Source: an uncultured Pontibacter sp.
GTDB taxonomy: Bacteria > Bacteroidota > Bacteroidia > Cytophagales > Hymenobacteraceae
Length of the DNA: 64,000 nucleotides
Assembly (NCBI RefSeq): GCF_947499215.1
Contig: NZ_CANMNI010000001.1
Location: 806,001-870,000, forward strand
Reading direction: 5' to 3'
In this document: piece by piece, positions 31,203-40,910 of the stretch
Position numbering within the stretch: the stretch's first letter is position 1
Layout of the letters: every line of letters starts with the position of its first letter
Position numbers and translations under genes: made by a program
Notes under the pieces: generated by a model
Database searches by the model: none
The model's input: only the letters and a program-made list of their open reading frames with translations
What the model was told of the DNA's origin: nothing

Positions 31203-32060
31203 CTACTGGTGCACACTTTCTTCTACTAGTTTAGTTCTTACTGGATTTGATCTAACAGTTTCAGAAGTCATATCAGCCAGCGTTGTGCCGGCTGTTCCCA
31301 CCCTTACGTTGTCGAAGTAGAGCACGCGCTTATCCACGGTGGTCGCTTCGCTGGCCCAGCGCGACTTGTAGATGCCTATCTTCCACTTCGGCAGTGCCCC
31401 GTCGAAGAGGTTGCCACCCTTGCGTGAGAGCACCTGCTTGCCGTCCACCCAGATCTCGGTCAGGCCGTCAGAGCCGTAGGAGTGCACCATGTGCATAACG
31501 ATATTGAGCCACTTGTTCTTGGTCACCGGACCCAGGTCGATCTTCTCCTTCTCATCCTGCTCGTCGCGCACCGTCATCGTGATGCGGCCTCTTCTAGTGC
31601 GGAGGGAGGCTGATGGGCTGCCCATGTCGCTCTGGTGCCACTGGGTGATCACCTCGTCGTTCTCCTCGTCCACGTAGCCGTCGGCCGGGAAATAGATGTC
31701 GAAGGCGTACCACATTTCCTTTTCCACCTTGCGCTTTACTACCGTCGTCTCCACACGGCGGCTGCCCTTCACGTCCGGGTCATTCGGGCGCAGCTCGTAG
31801 CGGGCCGCCTTGCCCCCTCCGCCCGGTCGCTCCACCACATTCAGCGAATGGCGCGCCCCCAGCTCCAGTCTGTGGAAGGAGGCAAGTGGGTCGCTGCCCT
31901 CGAAGTTTTGGCTGAAGAGCAGGCTGGCCGTGGCGTTTCCCACGGATTCAACGCCCATTGATGGGTTAATCTCTTCTAATTCTTTTTGCATATATACCAG
32001 CAACAAGGCGCTCAGGAAGATGGATAGCACTATTTTGCTAGTACTTGGCTTCATATTCAT
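31203..32060 (-). CDS. Polysaccharide-lyase-like (heparin-lyase-I/PL20-type jelly roll) protein lacking the Ig-like tail of its neighbour
   Basis: WYAFDIYFPADGYVDEENDEVITQWHQSD; GPVTKNKWLNIVMHMVHSYGSDGLTEIWVDGKQVLSRKG; KIGIYKSRWA. Confidence 0.75.
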   Translation of the reverse strand: MNMKPSTSKIVLSIFLSALLLVYMQKELEEINPSMGVESVGNATASLLFSQNFEGSDPLASFHRLELGARHSLNVVERPGGGGKAARYELRPNDPDVKGSRRVETTVVKRKVEKEMWYAFDIYFPADGYVDEENDEVITQWHQSDMGSPSASLRTRRGRITMTVRDEQDEKEKIDLGPVTKNKWLNIVMHMVHSYGSDGLTEIWVDGKQVLSRKGGNLFDGALPKWKIGIYKSRWASEATTVDKRVLYFDNVRVGTAGTTLADMTSETVRSNPVRTKLVEESVHQ

Positions 32061-32354
32061 CCGAATTAAAGAGTTTCAGAATAACTCAAGACTCTAGTGT
32101 TATAGCCTTTATACTACAGCTATAAAAAAAGAAAATTAGCAATGGAATACATTTTAACTTTTACTATTTAAAATAAACATTGTTCAAAATACAAACTAAA
32201 TAATTTAATTTTATAACAATTAGCTTTTGACATTGAGCCCGCATTGACTTTAGTTAATGGTTGTAATTTGTCTTATCATCTAGATTTTTAGAACAGCCCA
32301 CTGATACCTTTTATTGAAAGAAGTGAAGTAGCTTGTTAAGTTGATTCAGTGTAT

Positions 32355-32394
32355 AAAAAAAGCGGTGCAGGAATATTCCTGCACCGCTTTTTAT
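32355..32394 (-). terminator. Rho-independent terminator
   Basis: AAAAAGCGGTGCAGGAAT/ATTCCTGCACCGCTTTTT perfect stem with T-run on the minus strand; follows the 32434-34095 gene. Confidence 0.9.
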
Positions 32395-32433
32395 TTTCAA
32401 CTAGCCTTAATCAGGCCAGTTACTCATACACCA

Positions 32434-34095
32434 TTAGCTTTTGATAGTGAAGCTAACCTGCATAGGGGTTCCTGCTGCGCCTGAGGCGGAGTAAGGAGTG
32501 GCCTTAAGGGTGTAGCTGCCCGCTGGCAGGATTTGGTTGTAGTAGTAGTTGCCGCTGCCGTTGTCACCGAAGAGGGCGAATGGCGCCGCACCGTCAGTGT
32601 AGCTGTGGCCCTTCGCACCTGTCAACTCAAACTTCACGTTTGCAGTGGTAGCAGGGTCAAAGTTGGCACGGAAGTTCAGCTTCTTGGTACCCATAGCGCT
32701 GAAGCTAACAGTAGAGCCGTCAGTCAGCTGGAACAGGTCCTTGTCTGCGTTCGCGTCTATCAGCGTGATGTTACTAACGGTAGGGCTAGTTACTGGAGAA
32801 GTTGTTGCTTTCTCCTCGCTGCCAGTAGATGGAGCAATTGAGTTAGAACCTGACTCTACTATAGTGAATCTAACCTGCACAGGGGTTCCTGCTGCGCCTG
32901 AGGCGGAGTAAGGAGTGGCCTTGAGGGTGTAGCTGCCCGCTGGCAGGATTTGGTTGTAATAGTAGTTGCCGTTGCCGTTGTCACCGAAGAGGGCGAATGG
33001 CGCCGCACCGTCAGTTGAGCTGTGGCCCTTCGCACCTGTCAACTCAAACTTCACGTTTGCAGTGGTAGCAGGGTCAAAGTTGGCACGGAAGTTCAGCTTC
33101 TTGGTACCCATAGCGCTGAAGCTAACAGTAGAGCCGTCAGTCAGCTGGAACAGGTCCTTGTCTGCGTTCGCATCTATCAAAGTAACAGATCCTGCACCCT
33201 CAGTAACAGATGTTCCTGGTTGTGGATCAGTGGTTGGAGCAGTTGGAGTTGGCTCAGGTGTCAACTCTGGTTCAGAAACTGTAGGTGCAGTAACAGTAGA
33301 GGATGTCATATCGGCTAGCGTTGTGCCGGCCGTTCCCACTCTCACGTTGTCGAAGTAAAGCACACGCTTGTCCACGGTGGTCGCTTCGCTGGCCCAGCGC
33401 GACTTGTAGATGCCTATCTTCCACTTCGGCAGCGCCCCGTCGAAGAGGTTGCCACCCTTGCGGGAGAGCACCTGCTTGCCATCAATCCAGATCTCGGTCA
33501 GGCCGTCAGAACCGTGGGAGTGCACCATGTGCACGACGATGTTGAGCCACTTGTTCTTGGTCACCGGGCCTAGGTCGATCTTCTCCTTCTGGTCCTGCTC
33601 ATTGCGCACCGTCATCGTGATGCGGCCGTTCGTTGTGCGGAGGGAGGCCGAGGGGCTACCCATGTCGCTCTGGTGCCATTGGGTGATCACCTCGTCGTTC
33701 GCCTCGTCCACGTAACCGTCGGCAGGGAAGTAGGCGTCATAACCGTACCACGTCTCTTTCTCCACTTCGCTGGCCTCGACCACTGTTGTCTCGACACGGC
33801 GGCTGCCCTTCACATCTGGGTCGTTCGGGCGCAGCTCGAAGCGGGATGTCTTACCCCCGCCACCTGGCCGATCTACTACTGTCAGTGAGTGGGCAGCTCC
33901 TGTCTCCCGGCTGTGGAAAGAGGCAAGTGGGTCGCTGCCCTCGAAGTTCTGGCTGAAGAGCAGGCTGGCCGTGGCGTTGCCTACGGACTCAACTCCGAGC
34001 GATGGGTTTACTTCTTCTAAATCTTTTTTATCGCATGAAAATGTTATGGCGCCTACTAGCATAGGCGTTAGGATATAACGAAGTTTAAGGTTCAT
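32434..34095 (-). CDS. Polysaccharide-lyase-like lipoprotein with two C-terminal Ig-like repeats
   Basis: Lipobox ITFSC; same lyase-like domain as 31203-32060; two copies of ITLIDANADKDLFQLTDGSTVSFSAMGTKKLNFRANFDPATTANVKFELTGAKGHS.TDGAAPFALFGDNG.GNYYYNQILPAGSYTLKATPYSASGAAGTP.QV.FTI. Confidence 0.82.
   Translation of the reverse strand: MNLKLRYILTPMLVGAITFSCDKKDLEEVNPSLGVESVGNATASLLFSQNFEGSDPLASFHSRETGAAHSLTVVDRPGGGGKTSRFELRPNDPDVKGSRRVETTVVEASEVEKETWYGYDAYFPADGYVDEANDEVITQWHQSDMGSPSASLRTTNGRITMTVRNEQDQKEKIDLGPVTKNKWLNIVVHMVHSHGSDGLTEIWIDGKQVLSRKGGNLFDGALPKWKIGIYKSRWASEATTVDKRVLYFDNVRVGTAGTTLADMTSSTVTAPTVSEPELTPEPTPTAPTTDPQPGTSVTEGAGSVTLIDANADKDLFQLTDGSTVSFSAMGTKKLNFRANFDPATTANVKFELTGAKGHSSTDGAAPFALFGDNGNGNYYYNQILPAGSYTLKATPYSASGAAGTPVQVRFTIVESGSNSIAPSTGSEEKATTSPVTSPTVSNITLIDANADKDLFQLTDGSTVSFSAMGTKKLNFRANFDPATTANVKFELTGAKGHSYTDGAAPFALFGDNGSGNYYYNQILPAGSYTLKATPYSASGAAGTPMQVSFTIKS
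32455..33180 (-). repeat. Two ~310-bp near-identical direct repeats encoding Ig-like modules (about 32455-32763 and 32872-33180)
   Basis: 'aggggttcctgctgcgcctgaggcggagtaaggagtggcctt...' begins at 32464 and 32881, 417 bp apart; only scattered differences. Confidence 0.88.
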
Positions 34096-35251
34096 CTTGT
34101 TTTGGCTAAAGTTGATAATTGTTTATTTTTTTGATTGTACTAATACAGTAAAGATAATTTGATTTAAGTTTCTGATTCTTGCTATTAAATTTTCGCATTT
34201 ACTCTTCAGAAATATAATTTTAATTAAAACAGTACGCCTAGAAGTCTATCCATATATGTGTCCTTTCTCCTTAAGGTTCAACACTTAATACTATTCAAAA
34301 TCATAGGCGATCAGATTCAAAATTTTTGCATATTTCTATCCGAATGCCTTTTGCAAATGTAAGGGAGTTCAATTCAAAAATAAAAGCAGCAGCTACTAAA
34401 AACCCCCTATAAACATCATATTCCTTATTTATTATTGAATAAGTGCAATTAATACCGACATTTAACCGTAACCTAGTTAAACCTGCTGCCGTTACGACTG
34501 ATTCTCCAGTTGAACATTTAGTTGGATTTATATGAAGCATATAGAATCTGACTATCGAAAAAAAATCATGGTTTTAAACAAATAAAAAGCCAACTGTAAT
34601 ACTACAAACTCAATTTGGACAGCCTCAACAAGCACTGTTATAGTCTGCACTTTCCATATGAATGACTACTCATCGTTCAATCTTGAATAAATTTGGGTTT
34701 ACAACGTGCGCTTTGAAAAGGCAACCGAAATAGACTTTAGCAGCTTTCAGGCTATGTTATTTTCCTAGATATCCTTAAGGTGTGGCGCTAAGTATCCATT
34801 AGAGATTAGGAGGGCATCCGATTAGGAAATCCACATTCGCTTCTTAACATTATCTCGAATTATAGGCTAAGGTGTGATTCACCGTTACTTTAATCATCCT
34901 CGCCATACTTTTTCTCCCCTTAATAAAGCAGGTGGGTTCTCACTTTATACCTCTAATCAAGCAGTACTGAATTCAGGGAGCTAGTTTAAGAATAGGTGTT
35001 AAATAATCCTGTTAGCACAAGACTTAATCCATCCACAAAAAAAAACACACATTTCACCAAATAAAATAGTTTTCTCTAAACTTTTTCATAAAATAAGACT
35101 ATAAAAAGACCTGAATTGTGCCCAAAATAATTTTAGACTCACATACAATCAATTTAATCAAACACTAAATCTTAAAATAAATGATACGCATGCGCTTTTA
35201 AGCGCTCTGCCCTTTAGAACCTTGACTATGTTATAAATTAAAATCCTCCTT

Positions 35252-37960
35252 ATGAAAAAATTTACTTATCTCTTAGTACTCGCTTTTTTCTATTCTTTAG
35301 GATTATCAGCTCAATTTACCTCCGTAACAAACTTGAATAATCTTACTATAGAGGCAGGTGTAGGTACCCATCACAAAGCACAATCCAAAGTGTTTACCCA
35401 TGATGGGAAGCATTGGGCTGCTCTGGCTAACTCAACAGGCACTCACCTTTGGCGCCTAGATGGAACATCTTGGACCCATGTGTTGATGCTTACCAGCAGG
35501 AAGGGCAGAGCCGATTGTAAAATAGTGGGCAATGTGGTACATGTCTTTGTTTACCAAAGTAACACTTCACAGTTAATATCTGCTGAATATGTTCCCTCTT
35601 CTCAAACCTTCAAAATTTGGCCATCAAGGTCATCAATCATAAATTTCTCTTTCAACAGTGAAGTCAGAACTGCTACGATAGATGTAGATGGCACAGGCAG
35701 AATGTGGCTGGCTTATGCTCGAAACACCGAAGTGCATGTACAGTGGAGCGATGCGCCCTATTCTAATTGGAGCGCACCTGTAACAATTGCAAGTGGCCTA
35801 AGAAGTGATGACGCAGCTGCTGTTATTGCCATGCCCGGGAAAATAGGTGTGCTGTGGTCTAATCAGAACACCGACAGGTGGGGTTTTAAGACCCATACTG
35901 ATGGAGCATCTCCTTCAAGTTGGTCTGCTGATGAAGTACCGGCTTCACAGTCTGCATTAGACGTAGGTTATGGAATGGCCGATGACCATATGAACTTGAA
36001 AGTCGCCAGTGATGGTACCCTGTATTGTGCCATCAAGACGGGATACAATGATGAAGCATATCCTTTGATAGGATTGCTGGTACGTAGGCCAAATGGCGTA
36101 TGGGATGATTTGTATGACGTCTCGCGCATAGGAACAACTCCAATTGTCGTTCTAAATGAAGAAGCTGGGAAATTACGGGTTGTTTACCCATCAAAGACCT
36201 ACGGGGGCGACATTCTCTATAATGAATCCCCTCTTTCTAACATCTCCATTGGACCACAGATGACCTTAATGAGAGGTGCGCCATATCGTGACCCAACCAG
36301 CAGCAAACAAAACTTTAGTTCAAGCGGGGTGATACTCACAACAGACGAAGATGCAGGCGTGGCAGCCGGAGTGTTGGTAAATGATGACGGTTCATCACCA
36401 CCTCCTCCTTCAGAGCAGTATACCCTCTCTGTGAGCACAGTGGGCAGCGGCTCGGTTAGTAAAAGTCCAACCCAAAATACCTATGCGGCAGGCAGCACCG
36501 TAAGCCTGACGGCCACACCGGCTGCCGGCTACCAGTTCGCCGGCTGGAGCGGAGATGTAACTGGCACTACTAATCCTCTTTCTGTGGTCATGAATAACAA
36601 CATAACCCTTACGGCTACCTTCACCGAAACTCCTAGTGCTCCGGAGGTGGTAAGCTTTGTACTGGTTGATGCGGTAACAGAACAGGACGTGCAAACCCTA
36701 GCGGACGGGGCCACCGTCAGCCTCTCCTCGCTGGCGAACACCAAGCTCAACATCCGGGCCAACACCTCGCCGGCCTCGGTGGGCAGCGTCCGCTTCGAGC
36801 TGAGCGGGGCCCAGAGCAAGACCTACACCGACAACGGCGCCCCCTACGCCCTGCACGGCGACAACGGCAACGGCAACTACTACTACGGCAACTGGAACCC
36901 GCCAGCAACGGGCACCTACACCCTGAGGGCCACCCCCTACGCAGGCAGCAAGGCCACCGGCACGGCCGGCACCCCGCTCTCCATCTCCTTCACCATAGTG
37001 GATAGCGATGACTCACCATCGGATCAGTATAGCTTAACCACAAATACCACAGGCAGCGGAACGGTAGCCAAAAGTCCTAATCAAGAAACCTATGCGGCAG
37101 GCAGCACCGTGAGCCTGACGGCCACACCGGCTGCCGGTTACCAGTTCGCCGGCTGGAGTGGAGACGCCTCGAGCACCGCCAATCCATTAAATCTTCTTAT
37201 GGATGGGAACAAGAACATCACAGCTACCTTTACTGCCGTCAGCAGTGGTTCACTAGAGGTGACAAGTTTTGTCTTAGTAGATTCACACACAGAGCAGGAT
37301 GTGCAAACCCTAGCGGACGGGGCCACCATCAGCCTCTCCTCGCTGGCGAACACCAAGCTCAACATCCGGGCCAACACCTCGCCGGCCTCGGTGGGCAGCG
37401 TCCGCTTCGAGCTGAGCGGGGCCCAGAGCAAGACCTACACCGACAACGGCGCCCCCTACGCCCTGCACGGCGACAACGGCAACGGCAACTACTACTACGG
37501 CAACTGGAACCCGCCAGCAACGGGCACCTACACCCTGAGGGCCACCCCCTACGAAGGCAGCAAGGCCACGGGCACGGTTGGCACTCCGCTCTCCATCTCC
37601 TTCACCATAGTGGATAGCGATGGGGCAATGCCTTCTGAGAAGAACTCCAAAGCAAGTCCACCAGGCCATGTGAACCATCCAAAAGGGATTCCGCCTGGCC
37701 TTGAAAGACTCAGTGCTCATCCAAATCCATTCTCTAGCAAGGCCAGAGTGAGGTTTACTGCATTAGAAGATGGAGATTATACTATCTCACTTTATGATAG
37801 CAAAGGGGGGTTAATTAGAGTTGTGCAGCAGGGCAATGCTATATCAGGAGATTTGCATGAACTTGACTTTGATGGTTCTGATTTAGGAAAAGGGCTTTAT
37901 ATAATCAGGCTTCAGACAAGAAATAAAAATGAGACATTTAGGCTGATGCTTGAAAGATAA
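35252..37960 (+). CDS. T9SS-secreted protein: N-terminal beta-propeller-like domain, two InlB-B-like repeats alternating with two Ig-like modules, C-terminal type A sorting domain
   Basis: Signal peptide MKKFTYLLVLAFFYSLGLSAQ; (Y.AGSTVSLTATPAAGYQFAGWSGD) x2; (EQDVQTLADGAT.SLSSLANTKLNIRANTSPASVGSVRFELSGAQSKTYTDNGAPYALHGDNGNGNYYYG) x2; AHPNPFSSKARVRFT...GLYIIRLQTRNKNETFRLMLER. Confidence 0.85.
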   Translation: MKKFTYLLVLAFFYSLGLSAQFTSVTNLNNLTIEAGVGTHHKAQSKVFTHDGKHWAALANSTGTHLWRLDGTSWTHVLMLTSRKGRADCKIVGNVVHVFVYQSNTSQLISAEYVPSSQTFKIWPSRSSIINFSFNSEVRTATIDVDGTGRMWLAYARNTEVHVQWSDAPYSNWSAPVTIASGLRSDDAAAVIAMPGKIGVLWSNQNTDRWGFKTHTDGASPSSWSADEVPASQSALDVGYGMADDHMNLKVASDGTLYCAIKTGYNDEAYPLIGLLVRRPNGVWDDLYDVSRIGTTPIVVLNEEAGKLRVVYPSKTYGGDILYNESPLSNISIGPQMTLMRGAPYRDPTSSKQNFSSSGVILTTDEDAGVAAGVLVNDDGSSPPPPSEQYTLSVSTVGSGSVSKSPTQNTYAAGSTVSLTATPAAGYQFAGWSGDVTGTTNPLSVVMNNNITLTATFTETPSAPEVVSFVLVDAVTEQDVQTLADGATVSLSSLANTKLNIRANTSPASVGSVRFELSGAQSKTYTDNGAPYALHGDNGNGNYYYGNWNPPATGTYTLRATPYAGSKATGTAGTPLSISFTIVDSDDSPSDQYSLTTNTTGSGTVAKSPNQETYAAGSTVSLTATPAAGYQFAGWSGDASSTANPLNLLMDGNKNITATFTAVSSGSLEVTSFVLVDSHTEQDVQTLADGATISLSSLANTKLNIRANTSPASVGSVRFELSGAQSKTYTDNGAPYALHGDNGNGNYYYGNWNPPATGTYTLRATPYEGSKATGTVGTPLSISFTIVDSDGAMPSEKNSKASPPGHVNHPKGIPPGLERLSAHPNPFSSKARVRFTALEDGDYTISLYDSKGGLIRVVQQGNAISGDLHELDFDGSDLGKGLYIIRLQTRNKNETFRLMLER
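36683..37622 (+). repeat. Two 328-bp near-identical GC-rich direct repeats (36683-37010 and 37295-37622), offset 612 bp
   Basis: Both run from 'caggaYgtgcaaaccctagcggacggggcc' to 'caccatagtggatagcgatg' with only a handful of differences. Confidence 0.92.
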
Positions 37961-38004
37961 CATCAAATCCCAAATATAATTGGTGCCTTAACCCAATATT
38001 AAAC

Positions 38005-38058
38005 CCGTCCTCGTCTCTTTATTTGATTTATATGAAAGGACGAGGACGGTTTTTTTTT
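38005..38058 (+). terminator. Rho-independent terminator
   Basis: CCGTCCTCGTCTCTTT ... AAAGGACGAGGACGG followed by nine T; downstream of the T9SS gene. Confidence 0.88.
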
Positions 38059-38109
38059 CATCTTATGAATTATTTATGATTCTTATAATTTATAATTTAT
38101 TTAAAAGGT

Positions 38110-38778
38110 ATGCTAAAATTTTTCGCTAATAAGGCCAGAATGAAAGTGGGATTACCACAGCAGTTAGATATGAAATTAGTTAACTCCTTTCCCACTATCT
38201 TTTTTCTCCCATGTATGACTTACAAGGAGATGAAGCTCTTAGAAAGGAGTTCAAAGCCGAGTAAATCGGTAGTAGAATTTGGCGCGGGGGGCAGCACCAT
38301 ACATTTCCTAAAAGAGAATAAAAAGGTAGTAAGTGTAGAAAACAACAAACCCTATATAGATTACCTTATCACTATTGATTTAATCAGAAAAAAAATAGAC
38401 GAGAAGCAACTCAGTCTGAATTATGTAAATACAGGTGAAGTCAGAAAATGGGGCAAACCTATAGATGAACTTAATAAAAATGAGTGGCCTCAATACTACA
38501 CTCAGGTTTGGGAAAAGCTTAAAATAGAGGCGCCTGATTTGTTATTGATAGACGGTAGGTTTAGAGTAATGTGTGCATTATGCGCTATACCCTACATTAA
38601 AGAGGACACTTGCGTTTTATTTCACGATTTTACAAAACCAAAGAAATACAACAGCATTCTTGAGTTCTTCGATATTATTGATTGTGCTGACTCGCTTTAT
38701 GTACTCAAGATAAAAGATACTATTGACAAAGAGTGTTTAGAATCAATGAAAAAAGAATTTCAGTTCGACTACCGGTAG
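38110..38778 (+). CDS. Predicted class I SAM-dependent methyltransferase-like protein
   Basis: SVVEFGAGGSTIHFLKENKKVVSVENN (motif I-like); LLLIDGRFRVMCALCAIPYI; VLFHDF. Confidence 0.6.
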   Translation: MLKFFANKARMKVGLPQQLDMKLVNSFPTIFFLPCMTYKEMKLLERSSKPSKSVVEFGAGGSTIHFLKENKKVVSVENNKPYIDYLITIDLIRKKIDEKQLSLNYVNTGEVRKWGKPIDELNKNEWPQYYTQVWEKLKIEAPDLLLIDGRFRVMCALCAIPYIKEDTCVLFHDFTKPKKYNSILEFFDIIDCADSLYVLKIKDTIDKECLESMKKEFQFDYR

Positions 38779-39392
38779 ACATCCCACTAGTATACCAACC
38801 TTTAAATACAGATCTGCACAAGTAAGATCCTCACTCACTCCTCATAAATATATCTGAGGTTCAAAGGGTGGGTAAACTCAACTATATCTAGTAGCCTAGC
38901 TTGTTCTTACAGACTGTGCTCCTGAAACACAAGTAAGTGCATGAACTACACCTAACCCTGTTACATCGCTAGATATTCATCACGCTAGCATAAGCCTATC
39001 TTAAGTTTATACTGCTCCAACAATACCTCTCGTCTTTTGAGCAGAATTTCCACAACAATCCATTTCCCAGCTTATGCAAGTTAAGAGTTGTTTTTTCGGG
39101 AGCCATTCATTTGCCTCTGTCATTTATAACAAGGTATTACACATTTACTATCTAGCTATAATAAAAAAAAATGACTTATACTATAATTATTTAAATATTT
39201 TTAGCGAATCAACATTTATATTATGTAAACGAATCTCTTTATTATTATATGCGTAATAGCTAATAGATTCGTCCTTTGAGAAGTTTGCATAAATTCCATT
39301 ATAAATAGGGAGCACATGCCCTTATTAATGTTAGTTATGCTGCGTGCTTGCCTTGTAAAATTGTTTATCCCCTTGTGTTTAAGGCCATTTGT

Positions 39393-40838
39393 ATGAAAAA
39401 AACAGCTACGCTTTTCCTAATTTACACCCTTGCTTTTTCATTTGAATTAGCGGCACAATTTACTACTGTAACCAATTTGGATCCCCTAGAGGCAAAGTCT
39501 TTTGCTACAAGAGAAAAACAACAGGCAAAGGTTTTCAACCACGCTGGTAAATACTGGTCTATATTGGCAAATTCTACTGGTACACATCTTTGGCAGTTAG
39601 ATGGCACCACGTGGAAGCATGCTTTAAATTTGGTGACAAGGAACTCAAGGGCTGATTATGTTATAGATGGTGACATCGTGCATATTCTTTTGTTTTCAGG
39701 AGCTTCTTCTCAGTTCATATCAATTGAGTTCAATCATACTGCCGGGCACTTTACATATTGGCAAGGCAAAAAGACCGCCAGTGAAATTAACTTCGAAGAT
39801 GGAGTAAAGATAGCCTCCATTGATCGAGATAAAACCGGACGATTATGGGTAGCCTCCAATGGGCTCAGTGGGCATGTGAAGGTAAGGTGGAGTGACGCAC
39901 CCTATACAAACTGGAGTTCTCCTACAGGAATTTCCTCTGGATTAAGGGAAGATGATGTTGCCGCTGTAATCTCATTACCTCAGATAAATCGAATAGGAGT
40001 ACTTTGGTCTAATCAGAAAACTAAAAGATGGGGTTTTAAAACACATAAGGACGGGGATGACCCTACCACTTGGTCAGAAGACGAAGTACCCGCATCCCAA
40101 TCAGCTCTTAGTACTGGATCCGGTATGTCTGATGATCACATCAGCATGAAAGTGGCAAGCGACGGCACCTTGTTTTGCGCTGTCAAAACAGGTTATAATA
40201 CAGTTGGCCTCCCACTCATCGCACTGCTTGTTAGACGCCCTTCAGGGGAGTGGGACAGCTTGTACGAAGTTTCGCAACGAGGAACCCTTCCAATCCTAAT
40301 TCTAAATGAAGCCTTAGGTAAAATAAAAGTTATTTATACCTCAGACACTTATGGTGGAGACATACTTTACAAAGAATCTTCAATCTCCAATATTTCTTTT
40401 TGCAGTGAACACACCCTCATTAAAGGCAATTATAATTATGCATCCAGTACAAAGCACCATTATAGTAAAGATGTCATTGTACTAGCTTCAAATGAAACAA
40501 GTGTCGTTGGCGTACTTGCGACTGACGACCCAACCAATAATGAGCCTTTAGCATCAGATTGTGACATGGAGGATAATGGACGAGACTTTTTTGCTTATCC
40601 TAATCCATTTGCAACACACACTACCGTTAATTTCAGTTTTCCTGAAAATCAAGAGTATACCCTCACGCTTTATGATAGCAATGGCGCTAAAGTTTCACAG
40701 GTGTCAAATAATACAGCAGTAGGAGGCGAATTAAATCAATTAACAGTTGATGCCTCCACGTTAGCCAGAGGATTATATATTCTGAAACTAGAGACTAGCA
40801 ACAAAGTAAGGGCTATTAAGCTGGTGCATGAGCGGTAA
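39393..40838 (+). CDS. T9SS-secreted beta-propeller-like protein, paralog of the N-terminal half of 35252-37960, without repeat modules
   Basis: MKKTATLFLIYTLAFSFELAAQFTTVTNL; RADYVIDGDIVHILLF; DEVPASQSAL; AYPNPFATHTTVNFSF...GLYILKLETSNKVRAIKLVHER. ATG 39393 preferred to the ORF start 39348. Confidence 0.82.
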   Translation: MKKTATLFLIYTLAFSFELAAQFTTVTNLDPLEAKSFATREKQQAKVFNHAGKYWSILANSTGTHLWQLDGTTWKHALNLVTRNSRADYVIDGDIVHILLFSGASSQFISIEFNHTAGHFTYWQGKKTASEINFEDGVKIASIDRDKTGRLWVASNGLSGHVKVRWSDAPYTNWSSPTGISSGLREDDVAAVISLPQINRIGVLWSNQKTKRWGFKTHKDGDDPTTWSEDEVPASQSALSTGSGMSDDHISMKVASDGTLFCAVKTGYNTVGLPLIALLVRRPSGEWDSLYEVSQRGTLPILILNEALGKIKVIYTSDTYGGDILYKESSISNISFCSEHTLIKGNYNYASSTKHHYSKDVIVLASNETSVVGVLATDDPTNNEPLASDCDMEDNGRDFFAYPNPFATHTTVNFSFPENQEYTLTLYDSNGAKVSQVSNNTAVGGELNQLTVDASTLARGLYILKLETSNKVRAIKLVHER

Positions 40839-40910
40839 ACACCGTAAAACGCCTAGTTTTATCCCTCAACTCCTTATTCCCGTATTACCCCTTGAGAATA
40901 CAAGGGATTT

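Noticed and set aside
32533-33888. Multiple plus-strand ORFs opposite the lyase-like gene
   Set aside because: Antisense shadows; their repeated peptides simply mirror the DNA repeats of the real gene.
37310-37720. 136-aa minus-strand ORF, Val/Ala/Gly-rich
   Set aside because: Antisense to the 328-bp repeat of the T9SS gene; low complexity.
39074-39256. 60-aa plus-strand ORF
   Set aside because: AT-rich intergenic ORF with no recognisable signal or family features.
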